Origin: an uncultured Muribaculaceae bacterium
GTDB lineage: Bacteria > Bacteroidota > Bacteroidia > Bacteroidales > Muribaculaceae
Length of the DNA: 64,000 nucleotides
Assembly: GCA_944321865.1 (NCBI GenBank)
Contig: CALUMZ010000001.1
Span: forward strand, 127,477 to 191,476
Direction of reading: 5' to 3'
Shown here: one piece after another, positions 27,107-36,030 of the stretch
How positions within the stretch are numbered: the stretch's first letter is position 1
Layout: the number at the start of each line of letters is the position of its first letter
Notes under the pieces: model-generated
Seen by the model: the letters and a program-made list of their open reading frames with translations, nothing else
Database searches by the model: none
Told to the model about the DNA's origin: nothing
Position numbers and translations under genes: made by a program

Positions 27107-27811
27107 ATGATGCAGGGGAATATAATCAAATATGTTGCCGATATGCTTTTCCCTCGCTTATGTGTGGTGTGTGGGCGAGCATTGAATGATGGAGAAAAGC
27201 ATGTGTGCTTGGAGTGCATGGACGAGTTGCCGCTAACGGGTTACCATTTGGTCGATTTTAATCCGGTAGAACAATTGTTTGCGGGGAAAGTGCCGGTGGA
27301 GCATGCCACGGGTTACTTTTTTTATGAGCGTGGCAGCCGCCATGCCGCAATCTTACATTCTATAAAGTATCATAACAATCCACACTTGGGAGAATGGCTT
27401 GCCGGTCGTTTTGCCGCAGAACTTGAAACGGCAGGGTGGTTTGGCGATGTCGAGGCTGTCGTTCCGGTACCGCTGCACCGCAGTAAAATGGCTGCGCGCG
27501 GATATAACCAAAGCGAATATGTGGCACGTGGCTTGGCATCGGTTGCCGGCTGCCGGGTGGAGCGGTTGGTGAAAGCGATAAAAAAGCATGAAACACAGAC
27601 ACACAAGGGGCAATATGAGCGGCAACTCAACATCTCCGGGGTGTTCAAGGCCACCCGTCGGGCAGGAGACTTTGCGGGCAAGCACATATTGCTTGTAGAT
27701 GACGTTGTTACTACGGGAGCCACATTGCTGTCGTGTGCTGAGGCGTTGAGGCAAGCCGTTCCCGATATTCGCATTTCGATTGCCACACTCGCCGTCACCC
27801 GGCTACAATGA
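27107..27811 (+). CDS. comF: ComF-family phosphoribosyltransferase-like protein
   Basis: 234 residues. An N-terminal zinc-ribbon-like part (CVVCGRALNDGEKHVCLEC) precedes a PRTase domain with VEAVVPVPLHRSKMAARGYNQSE and the PRPP loop ILLVDDVVTTGATLLSC. ComF is needed for DNA uptake in naturally transformable bacteria; its role in non-competent ones is unclear. Two ATGs occur in a row (27107, 27110). Last gene of the run; repeat copy B follows. Confidence 0.88.
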   Translation: MMQGNIIKYVADMLFPRLCVVCGRALNDGEKHVCLECMDELPLTGYHLVDFNPVEQLFAGKVPVEHATGYFFYERGSRHAAILHSIKYHNNPHLGEWLAGRFAAELETAGWFGDVEAVVPVPLHRSKMAARGYNQSEYVARGLASVAGCRVERLVKAIKKHETQTHKGQYERQLNISGVFKATRRAGDFAGKHILLVDDVVTTGATLLSCAEALRQAVPDIRISIATLAVTRLQ

Positions 27812-27880
27812 TGTAATTTTATAGACAGAAAGACAAAAAACATATGGTTTTTTAGAGACATATTCCGGGTTTCTCGTGAA

Positions 27881-28117
27881 GTGTGTGCCAAAAATGTGAT
27901 TTCGTTACCGTAGAGACGTGGCGTGCCGCGTCTCGATGGCATCAATAAATATATAAATCATTTAATATAAGATAGTTTATTCGACGAGGATGTGGGGGAT
28001 TTCAATGTGGCAGTAGAGACGCAAAATTTTGCGTCTCTACAACCGGGTCGAATAAACCGCTGATATTTAATATCTTATATGAGATTGTGTCAGTGGAATG
28101 ATAATTTTGTTACGCCC
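27881..28117. repeat. Paired-palindrome miniature element, copy B (237 bp)
   Basis: The ends GTGTGTGCCAAAAATGTGATTTC and GATAATTTTGTTACGCCC are recognisable inverted relatives of those in copies A and D. The near-palindrome GTAGAGACGTGGC... is at 27910-27934 and the perfect 28-base palindrome at 28013-28040. The extra length (about 70 bp) comes from a further stem: TTTATTCGAC (27977-27986) pairs with GTCGAATAAA, and AATATAAGATA pairs with TATCTTATAT-like sequence beyond. It lies between the convergent comF and uvrA genes. Together with its flanks it fills the 27812-28213 gap; the rest (28118-28213) shows only a small hairpin. Confidence 0.75.
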
Positions 28118-28213
28118 TTCTCCTGTTGCCTCCATGATAGAGCTGCCATGATATGTCGGCTCTACACACGACGCAACATGGGGGAATGTGTGTATTTGAA
28201 CCGCAGTGCCGGA

Positions 28214-31015
28214 TTATTCCGTGGCGGGGTGGAGCTTGGGGCGCAGGTAGCGGCCGGTGTAGCTGTCGGCGCAGGCGGCAATTTCTTCGGGGGTGCCGGT
28301 GCATACGACCCGGCCGCCGTCAACCCCACCCTCGGGCCCCATGTCGATGATGTGGTCGGCACATTTTATCACGTCCATGTTGTGCTCGATGATTAGCACC
28401 GTGTGCCCATTTTTGAGCAGGTGGTCAAACGACTGCATGAGTGTGTTGATGTCGTGGAAGTGTAGGCCGGTGGTTGGTTCGTCGAAGATGAACAGCGTGG
28501 GTATCTGTTTTTCGCTGCTGAGGAAGTAGGCGAGTTTTACACGTTGGTTCTCTCCGCCCGACAGCGTTGACGACGACTGCCCGAGCTTTATGTAGCCCAA
28601 TCCCACGTCTTTGAGCGGTTGCAGTTTTTTGACAATCTTTTTCTCGGTGTTGCCGGTGCCTTGCGAGAAGAAGTCGATGGCTTCATTTACCGTCATGTCG
28701 AGAATATCGCTGATATTCTTGTGGCGGTATTCCACTTCGAGCGCGCTGCTGCTGTATCGCTTGCCGTGGCAGCTGTCGCATTGCAGCGTGATGTCGGCCA
28801 TGAATTGCATTTCGATGGTAATAGTGCCCTCGCCTTTACACTCCTCGCAGCGGCCGCCCGGGGAGTTGAACGAGAAGTATCCGGCACTGTACCCCATCTG
28901 TTGCGACAACTGCTGTTCGGCATAGAGTTTGCGTATTTCGTCAAAAGCTTTTAAATATGTGGCGGCGTTGCTGCGCGTGGATTTCCCTATTGGCGTTTGG
29001 TCGACAAATTCCACGGCTTGTATCATCTTGAGGTCGCCGCACAGTTCCGAGAACGTGCCCGGCGCGTCGCCTCCCTCACCAAGGTTGCGCATCAAGGCGC
29101 GGTACAGAATATCTTTTACAAGGGTTGATTTTCCCGAGCCGCTCACGCCGGTAACAACGGTCATCACCCCGAGCGGGAATTTCACGTCGATGCCCTTCAG
29201 ATTGTTTTCGGCTGCGCCCTTCACTTCGATGTAGTTGCGCCACTTGCGCCGCATCGCAGGCACCGGGATTTGCAGCTCTCCGGTAAGATACCGCAGGGTG
29301 TAACTCTCGGGGGCGGCTTGCAGGTGCGCCACGTCGCCTTGGTATATCACACGGCCGCCGTTGCTGCCGGCTTCAGGGCCAATGTCGATGAGATAGTCGG
29401 CGGCACGAATGATTTCTTCGTCATGTTCCACCACCACTACGCTGTTGCCAATGTCGCGAAGCGCCTTTAGCACGTTAATCAGGCGGTCGGTGTCGCGTGA
29501 GTGCAGTCCTATGCTCGGTTCGTCGAGAATGTATAGCGACCCCACGAGGCTGCTGCCAAGCGATGTGGCAAGGTTGATGCGTTGGCTTTCGCCCCCCGAA
29601 AGGGTAGACGACACGCGGTCGAGCGTGAGGTAGCCCAGCCCCACGTCGAGAAGGAATTTTATGCGGTTGCGTATCTCGACGAGCAGGCGGCGGGCTATTG
29701 CGGCATCTTCCTCTCCGAGCTCGAGTTTCATGAACCAGTCGTAGAGGTCGGTGACAGGCATTTTCACGAGGTCGGAGATGCTTGCCCCGCCCACGAGTAC
29801 GTAGGAGGCCTCACGCTTGAGCCGCGAGCCGTGGCATTCGGGGCAGGTGGTTTTTCCCCGGTAGCGGGCAAGCAGTACGCGGTATTGAATGTTGTAGATT
29901 TTGCTTTCGATATACTTGAAGAATCCGTCGATGCCCGGGAACTGCTTGTTGCCGTGCCACAGCAGCGACTTTTGCTCGTCAGTTAGTTGGTAATATGGCT
30001 TGTGTATGGGGAAACCGAGAGGCGTTGCAATTTTTATGAACTCGCGTTTCCACTCGCTCATTTTCTCGCCGCGCCAACAGAAGACGGCATCTTCGTATAC
30101 CGACAGCGTCTTGTTGGGGACAACCAGATTCTCGTCAATTCCAATCACTTTCCCAAAGCCCTCGCACACAGGGCATGCGCCAATGGGGTTGTTGAAGTTA
30201 AACATCAGGTCGGTAGGCTCTTGGAATGTAATGCCGTCGGCCTCGAAGCGGGTAGAAAATTCCCGGTCAACAACTTCGTCGCCGTCCCATATTTTCACGC
30301 GGCACTTGCCGTGGCCTTCAAAGAATGCTGTCTCGATGGAGTCAAGCAGGCGCACGTCGTCTTCGTGGGTGTGCGTCACGGCCATGCGGTCGATGAGCAG
30401 GTGGCACTCCGCAGCGTCGGCCTCGGCCTTGCCGGAGACTACATCTTGTATCGACATGAACCGCCCTTGGCATTCAAGCCGCGAGTAGCCTTCCTTAATG
30501 TATACGTCAAGTTGCTCGGCAAAGCTGCGACCTTGCGGCATTTCTATGTCGGCAAGCAGGGCAAACCGCGTGCCATCGGGATAACTGTTTATCGCCGCAA
30601 GCACGTCGGCCGGCGTGTGCTTCTTTACCTGTTGGTGAGAAATGGGCGAGATGGTTTTCCCTATGCGGGAAAACAGTAGCCGCAGGTAATCGTAAATTTC
30701 GGTCGATGTGCCAACGGTGCTGCGCGAGTTGCGGGTGTTCACCTTCTGTTCGATGGCAATCGCGGGCGGCAGGCCCTTGATGAAGTCGCATTCGGGCTTT
30801 GGCATTCGGCCAAGGAACAGGCGGGCATAGGACGACAAACTTTCGACATACCGCCGTTGTCCCTCGGCATAAAGCGTGTCGAATGCCAATGATGACTTGC
30901 CCGAGCCCGACAGTCCTGTGATAACCACTAATTTCCCGCGGGGAATGGTGAGGTCGATGTTTTTAAGATTGTTAACGCGTGCTCCCTTAATCTCAATATC
31001 TTTTTCCGATGCCAT
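28214..31015 (-). CDS. uvrA: UvrABC excinuclease subunit A
   Basis: 933 residues. Two ABC ATPase modules have Walker [10 protein letters not shown] (near 35) and GVSGSGKST (near 640), and LSGGESQRI and LSGGENQRV signatures. Zinc-finger cysteine pairs are present ([32 protein letters not shown]). It detects bulky DNA lesions as a dimer and loads UvrB. Convergent with comF; a minus-strand -7 box TAACTTTG is at 31038-31045. Confidence 0.96.
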   Translation of the reverse strand: MASEKDIEIKGARVNNLKNIDLTIPRGKLVVITGLSGSGKSSLAFDTLYAEGQRRYVESLSSYARLFLGRMPKPECDFIKGLPPAIAIEQKVNTRNSRSTVGTSTEIYDYLRLLFSRIGKTISPISHQQVKKHTPADVLAAINSYPDGTRFALLADIEMPQGRSFAEQLDVYIKEGYSRLECQGRFMSIQDVVSGKAEADAAECHLLIDRMAVTHTHEDDVRLLDSIETAFFEGHGKCRVKIWDGDEVVDREFSTRFEADGITFQEPTDLMFNFNNPIGACPVCEGFGKVIGIDENLVVPNKTLSVYEDAVFCWRGEKMSEWKREFIKIATPLGFPIHKPYYQLTDEQKSLLWHGNKQFPGIDGFFKYIESKIYNIQYRVLLARYRGKTTCPECHGSRLKREASYVLVGGASISDLVKMPVTDLYDWFMKLELGEEDAAIARRLLVEIRNRIKFLLDVGLGYLTLDRVSSTLSGGESQRINLATSLGSSLVGSLYILDEPSIGLHSRDTDRLINVLKALRDIGNSVVVVEHDEEIIRAADYLIDIGPEAGSNGGRVIYQGDVAHLQAAPESYTLRYLTGELQIPVPAMRRKWRNYIEVKGAAENNLKGIDVKFPLGVMTVVTGVSGSGKSTLVKDILYRALMRNLGEGGDAPGTFSELCGDLKMIQAVEFVDQTPIGKSTRSNAATYLKAFDEIRKLYAEQQLSQQMGYSAGYFSFNSPGGRCEECKGEGTITIEMQFMADITLQCDSCHGKRYSSSALEVEYRHKNISDILDMTVNEAIDFFSQGTGNTEKKIVKKLQPLKDVGLGYIKLGQSSSTLSGGENQRVKLAYFLSSEKQIPTLFIFDEPTTGLHFHDINTLMQSFDHLLKNGHTVLIIEHNMDVIKCADHIIDMGPEGGVDGGRVVCTGTPEEIAACADSYTGRYLRPKLHPATE

Positions 31016-31175
31016 TGTAAAACCATGAATAAGCCCACAAAGTTACAAAAATCCGCCGAAAAAGGAAATTGGTTGTGGTGCGGTACTGAGGGGCAGACGC
31101 ATGTGGAGTTGGCAGGAAAAATTATGCAGCAGGAACATTATGTTTGCGGAGCATAATAAATGTACAAGTCCATTT

Positions 31176-31207
31176 TTTGTTTTTGCGCTCGACTTTCACT
31201 ATATTTG
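31176..31207 (+). promoter_or_regulatory. Promoter of the small lipoprotein gene at 31222
   Basis: TTTG (31176-31179), 20 bases, TATATTTG (31200-31207). The spacer has GCGCTCGACTTTCAC; the element and about 20 bases upstream resemble the promoter at 12109. Confidence 0.7.
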
Positions 31208-31221
31208 TAAAAGAGCTAAAA

Positions 31222-31641
31222 ATGAATGTTATGATGAAGTTAAGGGTGATTTTTATCGGTGTGTGCCTGTGTGCCATGGTGGCGGCATGTTCGTCGGCTG
31301 CCGGTGACGGGCAGAAAGATGCAGCAGATGTTGAGCAGGGTGGAAGTTATGCAGATGCCAATTATGAAGTTTATTCGGCCGAGCTTGGCGTATTCATCAA
31401 ACTTGACACGAGAACGGGACAGCTGTGGCAGGTGAGGTATAACGCAGCCGGCGAATGCATGGTTGATGAATTGAACACCAAGCCCTTTGTGCAAGTAAAC
31501 GCGCAGGAGAGCGGCAGGTTTGCATTGTACCCGTCGGTTGATAAATTCTCATATATACTGCTTGACAAAAAAGACGGGCGGACATGGCTCGTGCGCTGGG
31601 CTGTAAATAAGGATCACCAAGCCGTGATACCATTGGGCTGA
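31222..31641 (+). CDS. Small lipoprotein of unknown function
   Basis: 139 residues from the ATG at 31222, which is 14 bases after the -7 box (another ATG at 31231 is possible). The lipobox MVAAC (Cys23) leads to a Ser/Ala/Gly-rich spacer. A single domain follows with internal repeats of a pattern such as GVFIKLDTRTGQLWQVRYN and YILLDKKDGRTWLVRW. The two halves look like blades of a beta-structure where a Trp-x-V-R motif recurs. No family name can be given. Followed 27 bases later by another exported protein. Confidence 0.7.
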   Translation: MNVMMKLRVIFIGVCLCAMVAACSSAAGDGQKDAADVEQGGSYADANYEVYSAELGVFIKLDTRTGQLWQVRYNAAGECMVDELNTKPFVQVNAQESGRFALYPSVDKFSYILLDKKDGRTWLVRWAVNKDHQAVIPLG

Positions 31642-31668
31642 TAAGAATAGTAAAAAAAGATACCGGTT

Positions 31669-32247
31669 ATGAAAAAGATTTTAGCACTTCTGCTTGTCAT
31701 GATGTCGTTCGTTGGGTTTGCCCAAGACGGCACTTCACAGCACATGAAATTTAAGGGAATACCCATTGAAGGGAGTATGACCGAGTTTTGTCGTAAACTA
31801 AAGGCCAAAGGATTTACCTCAATAGGACAGGACGGCAATGTCTCGTTGTTTACGGGAGATTTCACAGGCCGCGAAGCGACGGTGGGTGTAACTGCCGCCG
31901 ACGATGGGAAAAATGTGTTTGCCGTGGTCGTTTTGTTTGACCCAAGCGACGAGTGGAATGACCTTGTCAATACTTACGGCTATTATAAGGATTTGTATAC
32001 CCGCAAATATGGGAATCCGGCTGTATCTGATGAAAGGAATCCGTCTCATTTAGATTCAAACACTGGGTTAATGATACAATTGCAAGAAGGGACGGTCACA
32101 TACTATAGCGCATGGGAAGTTGACGGAGGGGATATACAGCTTTCGATTGAAAAGTCTTCGGGAATGTACGAAGGCGTGGTAACGATTCGTTACCGTGATT
32201 CACAGAATGTGGAGGCCAAGATTCAAAGCGACTTGGAAGATATTTAG
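31669..32247 (+). CDS. Exported protein of unknown function
   Basis: 192 residues. A signal peptide (LALLLVMMSFVGFAQ) is followed by a soluble domain with MKFKGIPIEGSMTEFCRKLKAKGF and a C-terminal amphipathic segment. This style is common in uncharacterised periplasmic proteins of Bacteroidales. Its TAG stop (32245-32247) uses bases of a miniature element that begins at 32247, so the ancestral C-terminus may have been different. Probably in one transcript with the lipoprotein gene. Confidence 0.7.
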   Translation: MKKILALLLVMMSFVGFAQDGTSQHMKFKGIPIEGSMTEFCRKLKAKGFTSIGQDGNVSLFTGDFTGREATVGVTAADDGKNVFAVVVLFDPSDEWNDLVNTYGYYKDLYTRKYGNPAVSDERNPSHLDSNTGLMIQLQEGTVTYYSAWEVDGGDIQLSIEKSSGMYEGVVTIRYRDSQNVEAKIQSDLEDI

Positions 32248-32418
32248 AGTCTGTTTAAATTTTGCGAAATTTTAAACTTTTCAAGTTATTTTGAGTTTCT
32301 TTTCGGTCTGTTTTTCTATTTTGGCTTGTCACATAGTCCGCTATGCTCCGCACAAAAATAGAAAAATATCCTCGAAAATAACTCTCAAAATATACTTGAG
32401 CAAAATTTAAACAGGCTC
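32247..32418. mobile_element. 172-bp miniature inverted-repeat element with TTA flanks
   Basis: GAGTCTGTTTAAATTTTGC (32247-32265) and its reverse complement with one mismatch (32400-32418) bound the element. TTA occurs directly outside both ends (32244-32246 and 32419-32421), a likely target duplication. Inside, a nested palindrome pairs TCTATTTTG with the ACAAAAATAGA side around CACATAGTCCGC. No protein is encoded, so it would rely on a transposase elsewhere. Confidence 0.75.
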
Positions 32419-32451
32419 TTAGGCGTTGTGTGTAATTTGAAATATAATATT

Positions 32452-32480
32452 GGGGGCGGGCTGCTTGGCGGTTCGCCCCC
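32452..32480 (+). terminator. GC-rich hairpin
   Basis: GGGGGCG (32452-32458) pairs with CGCCCCC (32474-32480). Only a modest T content follows. It may end transcripts from the 31.2-32.2 kb genes. Confidence 0.5.
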
Positions 32481-32511
32481 ATTGCTGTTTCTCCCCGGGA
32501 TGGGTGCTAAT

Positions 32512-32631
32512 AATGTTTCGTTGTGTGCAAGAAATGTTGCATTTAACAGGAGTTGCAGCCGATGAAACATATTTGTTACAGCGTGCGCGGGTGCTGCATA
32601 TATCTTTGTGTCAGAAAACCAACGAAACATT
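32512..32631. promoter_or_regulatory. Inverted 12-mers in the 5' region of the fructan locus
   Basis: AATGTTTCGTTG (32512-32523) and its exact reverse complement (32620-32631) are 96 bases apart, and GATGAAACAT lies between them. A -7 box TATCTTTG is at 32601-32608. These could be binding sites for the locus's regulator; this is inference. The rest of the 32.25-32.86 kb gap holds the miniature element, the GC hairpin and a second -7 box. Confidence 0.4.
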
Positions 32632-32761
32632 ATATGCATAAACCTGAAATGAAAAAAGATGATCTGCCGGCTTGTTGCACGGAGACCTCCCTTTTGAGGA
32701 AGGTGCCGCCGTGATGTGTGAAAAAGAGCGCATGAGATGTGCATTTATATTTGTATATTTA

Positions 32762-32769
32762 TATATTTG
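32762..32769 (+). promoter_or_regulatory. Candidate -7 box of the fructan operon
   Basis: TATATTTG, 93 bases before the susC start; another overlapping candidate is at 32746-32753. Long leaders are usual for SusC operons. Confidence 0.45.
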
Positions 32770-32862
32770 CACATAAGTAAACGTTGCAAAACTCTAATGC
32801 CGCTCTACCTTGAAAAAAGAACCTCTATAATTTAATTTCCTAAACTTAACAGTAAACCCAAG

Positions 32863-35800
32863 ATGAGAAGCAAAATCTTAATACTATGCGCCATGTTCTA
32901 TCTTTTTGCAGGATACATGTGGGCGCAGACAACTTTAAAAGTGAGCGGAACAGTCGTGTCGGGGAGTGACAACCTGCCCGTCATAGGTGCGTCGGTGGTC
33001 GAGACCGGCAAAAGCACAAACGGCGCAGCTACCGACATTGACGGAAATTTCCATCTGAATGTGCCTGAGGGCGCGTCGGTCACGGTGTCTTACATTGGCT
33101 ACAAAAGCGTGACCATGAAGGCCGAACCGCAAATGCGGATTGTGCTTGAAGAAAACAATGAATTGCTCGATGAGGTAGTTGTGACCGGATACAGCACCCA
33201 GCGCAAGGCCGACCTGACCGGCTCGGTTGCCGTTGTGAGGACCGACGAGCTGAAGACCACTGCCGACCCTGACCCGATGCGTGCGTTGCAGGGCAAAGTA
33301 CCGGGCATGACCATCACGGCCAACGGTTCGCCGAGCGGCGTGGGCACTGTGCGCATTCGCGGTATCGGCTCATTCAATTCGTCGCAAGACCCGCTGTATA
33401 TAGTAGACGGAGTGCCCACTACACGTGCGCTCAACTCGCTGAACACAAACGATATTGAAAGTATGCAGGTGCTGAAAGATGCAGCCTCGGCTTCAATATA
33501 CGGGTCGCGGGCATCAAACGGCGTCGTAATCATCACCACCAAGCAAGGAAAGAAAAACGACAAGGTGCGGGTGGACTTTTCGGCCAACCTGACGGCACAG
33601 TTCTATACCAAGCAGTCGAAAATGAAGTTGCTCAACAGTGCCGGTTATGCCACAGCCATGGCGCAGGCCGCCCTTAACGACGGGCTTGACCCGGTGGCCT
33701 ACGCAAGCAACTACGGGCTTGACCTTAACGCGGCAGGCGGCACACCCATAACCGTGTGGAACCCGGCACAGAACCAATATGTGAATTACAGCGTGGGTGG
33801 CTTGTATGACGGATTCGTGAATGCCAACAAGACGATGCGCTACTCCGACACCGACTGGCTCGACGAGATTTCGCGCACGGGCTTTTCGCAAAGCTACGAC
33901 CTGTCGGTTTCCCATGCCAACGACAAGCACTCGGCCATGTTCTCGCTCGGTTACAAGAAGAATAACGGTATCATCGAGTATACCGACTTCCAAAATATAT
34001 CGGCGCGCTTGAACTCGTCGTACAATATCAACAAGTATGTGACCGTGGGCGAGAATTTCACCGTCACGTATACAAGCCAAGTGGATGTGGCTCCGATGGA
34101 GAATGCGCTGAAGATGGCACCCATACTGCCTGTGTATGAAGTGGACGGTACCACATTCTCGGGCCCGGTGGGCAGCATGAGTGACCGCCAGAATCCGTTG
34201 CGTGAGGCATACGACAACCGCGACAATAATTTGGACTACTGGCGTATGTTTGGCAACGCCTACGTCGATGTGAAGCCGTTCAAGGGGTTCACTTTCCGTT
34301 CAAACTTCGGTATAGACTATTACAGTTCGTTCATCAACTCCCTGACGCACACTTACCATTCCGACCGTGTGAGCAATGACATAGCAAAGACCACCCTTTC
34401 ACACAACAACGAGGTGAACTGGACTTGGTCGAACACTATCAACTACAACTTCAACATTGCCCGCCAACACACTTTCAACGTGTTGCTTGGAGCCGAGCTT
34501 AACAAGCAGACTGTCATTGACTTTTCGGCCTATTCCGAAGAGTATGCTCTCGAAACACCCGACTACATGTGGCCCAACGCCGCCACCGGTGCAATGAGCA
34601 ACACGGGCGCAAAAGTGGGCTACCGCCTGGCTTCGTTCTTCGGCAAAATCGACTACAATTGGCGCGACTTGGTGCTTGCGTCGTTCACGTTGCGTCGCGA
34701 CGGCTCGTCGCGCTTCGGCAAGGATAACCGTTGGGGTACATTCCCGGCAGCCACCGTCGGTTTCCGCATCTCGCAACTCTTGAAGAAAGACTGGCTTACC
34801 GACTGGAAGATACGTGCATCGTGGGGACGCACCGGTAACCAAGCCATCGACAACAATGCGCAATTCGGGCTTTATGTGGTGGATTACGGCCTCGACCGCG
34901 TCACTTCCACGGCCTACGACCTTTACTTGCAAGGCTCGGGATTGTTCCCCTCGGGGTACAGGGCAACGCAATTGGCCAATCCCGACTTGAAATGGGAATC
35001 GGCCGAGCAGTTCAACGTGGGTACCGACTTCACGCTGTTGAATGGCTCGCTGTATGGCTCGATCGACGGATATGTGAAGGATGTTGACGACATGCTCATT
35101 AATCCGGCTTACTTGGGCGCACTTGGCGAGGGTGGCGCATCGTGGCTCAACGGCCCGTCGCTGCGCAACTGGGGTATGGAGTTCAGCGTGGGTTACCGCA
35201 AAGACTTTGCTTGCGGTCTCGGCATCGATGTAACGGCCAATGCCGACTTCTTCCGCAACCGTGTCACCTACCTGCCATCGACAACCACCGGTTCGTATGC
35301 TCATACCACCACCGAAGACCTTGTGCAGTCGCGCCAACCTTACGGTTCGATTGTTGGTTATGTGGCAAACGGCATTTTCCAGAATCAGGCTGAGGTTGCC
35401 GCTTCGGGACAGGCTAATGCCCGCGTGGGTGGGTTGAAGTATGCCGACCTTGACGGTAACGGAGTCATCACCGATGCCGACCAAACGTGGATTTACAACC
35501 CGGTACCCAAGTTTTCATACGGGTTGAACATAGCACTGAATTACAAGAATTTCGACTTGTCGATGTTCTGGCAGGGCGTGTGTGACAAAGATGTGTATAA
35601 CAACCAGAAGTTCCAGACCGACTTTTGGGGCGTGAACGACCCCGGCTCGAACAAGGGCGAACGCTTGCTTGATGCTTGGACCACGGCCAACACCGGCTCC
35701 ACTATTCCCGCACTCAGCACCATGAATACGGCCGACGAAGGGCGTGCATCGAGCTATTTTGTCGAGAACGGCTCGTACCTGAAGTTGCGCACCCTGCAAT

Positions 35801-35985
35801 TTGGCTACTCGCTGCCGCAGAGCCTGTTGTCGAAGATTAAATTATCGAATGCCCGCGTTTATGTTTCGGGGCAGAATCTGCTCACTATAAAGAGCAAGAG
35901 CCTCACCTGCACCGACCCGGAGAACCCTGACTGGAACTACCCGTTGGCTACTTCGGTATCGTTCGGGGTGCAAATAGGATTCTAA
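32863..35985 (+). CDS. susC: SusC-like TonB-dependent outer membrane transporter
   Basis: 1040 residues. A signal peptide (about 1-21) is followed by a carboxypeptidase-regulatory-like domain (about 25-98, GTVVSGSDNLPVIGASV). Then come the TonB-box region LDEVVVTGY (102-110), the plug domain (with VRIRGIGSFNSSQDPLYIVDG) and a 22-strand barrel ending in FGVQIGF, the usual C-terminal aromatic. It pulls oligosaccharides across the outer membrane with SusD as lid. Adjacent GH32, fructokinase and the fructose-type sensor point to fructo-oligosaccharides; SusC sequence itself does not tell the substrate. Confidence 0.95.
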   Translation: MRSKILILCAMFYLFAGYMWAQTTLKVSGTVVSGSDNLPVIGASVVETGKSTNGAATDIDGNFHLNVPEGASVTVSYIGYKSVTMKAEPQMRIVLEENNELLDEVVVTGYSTQRKADLTGSVAVVRTDELKTTADPDPMRALQGKVPGMTITANGSPSGVGTVRIRGIGSFNSSQDPLYIVDGVPTTRALNSLNTNDIESMQVLKDAASASIYGSRASNGVVIITTKQGKKNDKVRVDFSANLTAQFYTKQSKMKLLNSAGYATAMAQAALNDGLDPVAYASNYGLDLNAAGGTPITVWNPAQNQYVNYSVGGLYDGFVNANKTMRYSDTDWLDEISRTGFSQSYDLSVSHANDKHSAMFSLGYKKNNGIIEYTDFQNISARLNSSYNINKYVTVGENFTVTYTSQVDVAPMENALKMAPILPVYEVDGTTFSGPVGSMSDRQNPLREAYDNRDNNLDYWRMFGNAYVDVKPFKGFTFRSNFGIDYYSSFINSLTHTYHSDRVSNDIAKTTLSHNNEVNWTWSNTINYNFNIARQHTFNVLLGAELNKQTVIDFSAYSEEYALETPDYMWPNAATGAMSNTGAKVGYRLASFFGKIDYNWRDLVLASFTLRRDGSSRFGKDNRWGTFPAATVGFRISQLLKKDWLTDWKIRASWGRTGNQAIDNNAQFGLYVVDYGLDRVTSTAYDLYLQGSGLFPSGYRATQLANPDLKWESAEQFNVGTDFTLLNGSLYGSIDGYVKDVDDMLINPAYLGALGEGGASWLNGPSLRNWGMEFSVGYRKDFACGLGIDVTANADFFRNRVTYLPSTTTGSYAHTTTEDLVQSRQPYGSIVGYVANGIFQNQAEVAASGQANARVGGLKYADLDGNGVITDADQTWIYNPVPKFSYGLNIALNYKNFDLSMFWQGVCDKDVYNNQKFQTDFWGVNDPGSNKGERLLDAWTTANTGSTIPALSTMNTADEGRASSYFVENGSYLKLRTLQFGYSLPQSLLSKIKLSNARVYVSGQNLLTIKSKSLTCTDPENPDWNYPLATSVSFGVQIGF

Positions 35986-36030
35986 ACCAAAACTCAATCA
36001 AGTAAAAACCATAAAACTGCAAACCAAGAT

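Noticed and set aside
27881..28117. CRISPR array from repeated GTAGAGACG units
   Set aside because: The repeats are palindromes in inverted arrangement without regular spacers, and no cas genes are nearby.
34399..35484. 361-codon minus-strand frame opposite susC
   Set aside because: Antisense shadow of a well-supported SusC gene; composition is typical of the reverse frame.
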